Below, piece after piece: positions 58,360 through 64,000 of a stretch of DNA of 64,000 bases. The notes under the pieces are model-generated. The model had not been told where the DNA came from. It ran no database searches and worked only from the letters and a program-made list of their open reading frames with translations. Positions within the stretch are counted from its first letter, which is position 1. Every line of letters starts with the position of its first letter. The stretch is from Lepisosteus oculatus (taxonomy: Eukaryota > Chordata > Actinopteri > Semionotiformes > Lepisosteidae): NCBI RefSeq assembly GCF_040954835.1, contig NC_090711.1, forward strand, positions 13,449,001-13,513,000, written 5' to 3'. A program made the position numbers and the translations under genes.

Positions 58360-58750
58360 AGAACATAAGAAAAGGAAAGATAGATTTTCTCCAATCTAGC
58401 TTGTTAGGTAGTTAGTTTAAAAGTGATGCAAGGATATCAGCTTTAACAACATGGTCGGGTAGCTTGCTTCTTAATGCCATGACCCTTTAGGTGAAGAAGG
58501 TCTACCTGTTTTTGGCTTTTACTTCCTTTTCATGTACAGGTTGTCCCTTTTCTGGAATCAGGTTCATGTTTTACTGTTTATTTTCTGAATTGCTAACACT
58601 GTTCTGCTGTCTTTTTTGTCATTTAGATAGATCTCTGAAGGTATCAGATTCTGCTTTTTATTATTTCAACAAAGCTTGTTCAGTTTGAATTTCATTAAAC
58701 CTTTTAATCATTCCTTAAAAATAAGTAATAAATTCCCCTCCAGGTCCTTC
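58360..58750. repeat. Dispersed LINE-like repeat fragment 2
   Basis: Shares the block TTTAACAACATGGTCGGGTA and GCTTGCTTC with the fragment before it and has the same layout (a gap, then a paragraph of T-rich text). It is strongly diverged. Confidence 0.4.
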
Positions 58751-58840
58751 AAATACAGTTAATCAATTTAATTTGATAGGGACTGGGGAATCACTGCATT
58801 TGGAGACCAGTCAGAGACACAAGACTGCTCTGAGATGTAT

Positions 58841-58878
58841 CTGAAATATAAAACAATTACAGTTGTTTTATATTTCAG
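58841..58878. repeat. Perfect 16-bp inverted repeat (hairpin)
   Basis: Arm CTGAAATATAAAACAA (58841-58856), loop TTACAG, arm TTGTTTTATATTTCAG (58863-58878). Outside the arms, GTAT and ATAC can pair across a 3-base bulge. Confidence 0.95.
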
Positions 58879-59017
58879 GGCATACAGTATTTAATACTGC
58901 AATTCTGGAAAATTGTAGGATTACTGTTGTTCAAGTTTTGAGTGGGGACCTTTCTTATAAAAGGGAGCACAGACAGTGACAGGTCATCTGGCTACATACA
59001 ATGTTAAAGTAAGATCC

Positions 59018-59100
59018 TTTTAAAAAGTAATTCCTTATACTTTTCACAAGAACAAGCAACTTGTAACTGTAATGGATTACTTTTTAAAAACCCTTTCCCT
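59018..59100. repeat. MITE-like remnant with 13-bp inverted arms
   Basis: TTTTAAAAAGTAA (59018-59030) pairs with TTACTTTTTAAAA (59077-59089). The internal TTGTAACTGTAATGGATTAC resembles a common fish hAT-type MITE. It lies just downstream of the CHRNA4 3' UTR. Confidence 0.45.
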
Positions 59101-59118
59101 ACATGTGTTGTCTATGCA

Positions 59119-59124
59119 TTTATT
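59119..59124 (-). terminator. Candidate polyadenylation signal of CHRNA4
   Basis: AATAAA on the minus strand, about 310 bases after the CHRNA4 stop. It is the first canonical signal I see. Confidence 0.4.
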
Positions 59125-59431
59125 TATCAGAGAACTATATTACTAATTGACACATTTCAGTGAAGTAAGAGATTAACAGTAAAGTTAAAATGTAATTTTT
59201 CAGAGGACACTTGCTTTTTTCTAACTCGAAAGAAATGGAAATAAAATACCTCAGATAAGTAGATTAAAAAGTAACACCAGTGTTGAAGACACGTTTTCTG
59301 ACACCCTCTTTCCCTCCCAATGCTCACCAAAAACAAAAGCAAAGTGTTTTTTTAAAAAAAGAGGGAATACTAAATTATTTATGGTTTCTCTTTTTGCCCA
59401 CCAGGTGTGACAGCATCCATTTTCTCCTCTG

Positions 59432-63620
<4,189 letters not shown>

Positions 63621-63639
63621 CTGTAGGTAGACAAGAAAG

Positions 63640-64000
63640 GTCACCAAACATACCTTACTAACAATGCAGTCTTGAAACAGTAGAAAACTACACTTTGATT
63701 TTTTAAACCCAGAATGCTTTTGCTCTGTCTTATACTTAATTGGAAATGTGATCATCAGCACCTGGGTTAAACAATTAAGGATTAGTTCAATTAGGGTCCA
63801 CAGCCCTCTGACGGCATGGAGAGCAAACTACCTCTGAACTAAAGCATTAAAAAATCCTGCTGGACCAGGGTTCAAGTTCTGAAGTTGTACTGTACATCAC
63901 TATAGCAGTTGGCTGGAGCAGTAACCAGATATAACTAACTGTGGAAATGAATGAACAGGAATTTTTCCGTTTGGTTGTAAGTGTTCTGTTGCACTTCAAA
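63640..64000. other. CHRNA4 intron, right edge
   Basis: Intron upstream of the large exon. The preceding coding exon, expected to end with a split Asn codon, is not in this stretch. Confidence 0.6.

Overview
This is vertebrate nuclear DNA, most likely from a ray-finned fish. The genes are split by GT-AG introns and encode vertebrate-specific families, and the space between them is filled with fish-type retroposons: tRNA-headed SINEs, 5S rRNA-headed SINEs, and L2/CR1-like LINE 3' ends. I cannot name the species. The repeat mix and the one-copy look of each gene would suit a non-teleost such as a gar or bowfin, but that is a guess.

Four protein-coding genes can be rebuilt exon by exon. All belong to the block found at human 20q13.33. 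(1) TNFRSF6B (decoy receptor 3), plus strand, 4503-6822: four coding exons, 286 aa, complete. (2) ARFRP1, minus strand, 29349 down to 18091: seven coding exons, 201 aa, complete. (3) ZGPAT, plus strand, 32830-38072: six coding exons, 533 aa, complete. (4) CHRNA4, minus strand, 63620 down to 59432: only its last two coding exons, with the 5' part beyond the right edge. ARFRP1 and ZGPAT are head to head over a shared control region of about 1 kb. The genes do not form one pathway: they are a secreted cytokine-trapping receptor, a Golgi Arf-like GTPase, a nuclear zinc-finger/G-patch repressor and splicing factor, and a neuronal ion-channel subunit.

Layout. 1-4420: no gene recognised; a SINE-derived minisatellite lies at 1065-1300. 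4420-7170: TNFRSF6B with a TATA box. 7171-16800: intergenic, rich in SINEs. 16800-31455: ARFRP1 with large introns holding SINEs, a GC-rich patch, and two copies of a 40-bp minisatellite on either side of exon 5. 31455-38290: the shared promoter region and ZGPAT. 38290-59110: about 21 kb of intergenic DNA with decayed LINEs, SINEs, one orphan exon-like segment (50157-50230), one unexplained open segment (46086-46352) and two perfect hairpins (57308-57343, 58841-58878). 59119-63620: CHRNA4 3' half.

The most notable observation is a 98-base exon-like segment (31358-31455, minus) upstream of ARFRP1. It has a strong ATG context, is open throughout, and joins ARFRP1 in frame across a good splice pair. 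It would add 33 residues to the N-terminus, which in this GTPase family is the acetylated Golgi-targeting end. Second is the pair of direct-repeat minisatellite arrays that bracket the exon carrying the NKxD nucleotide-binding motif.
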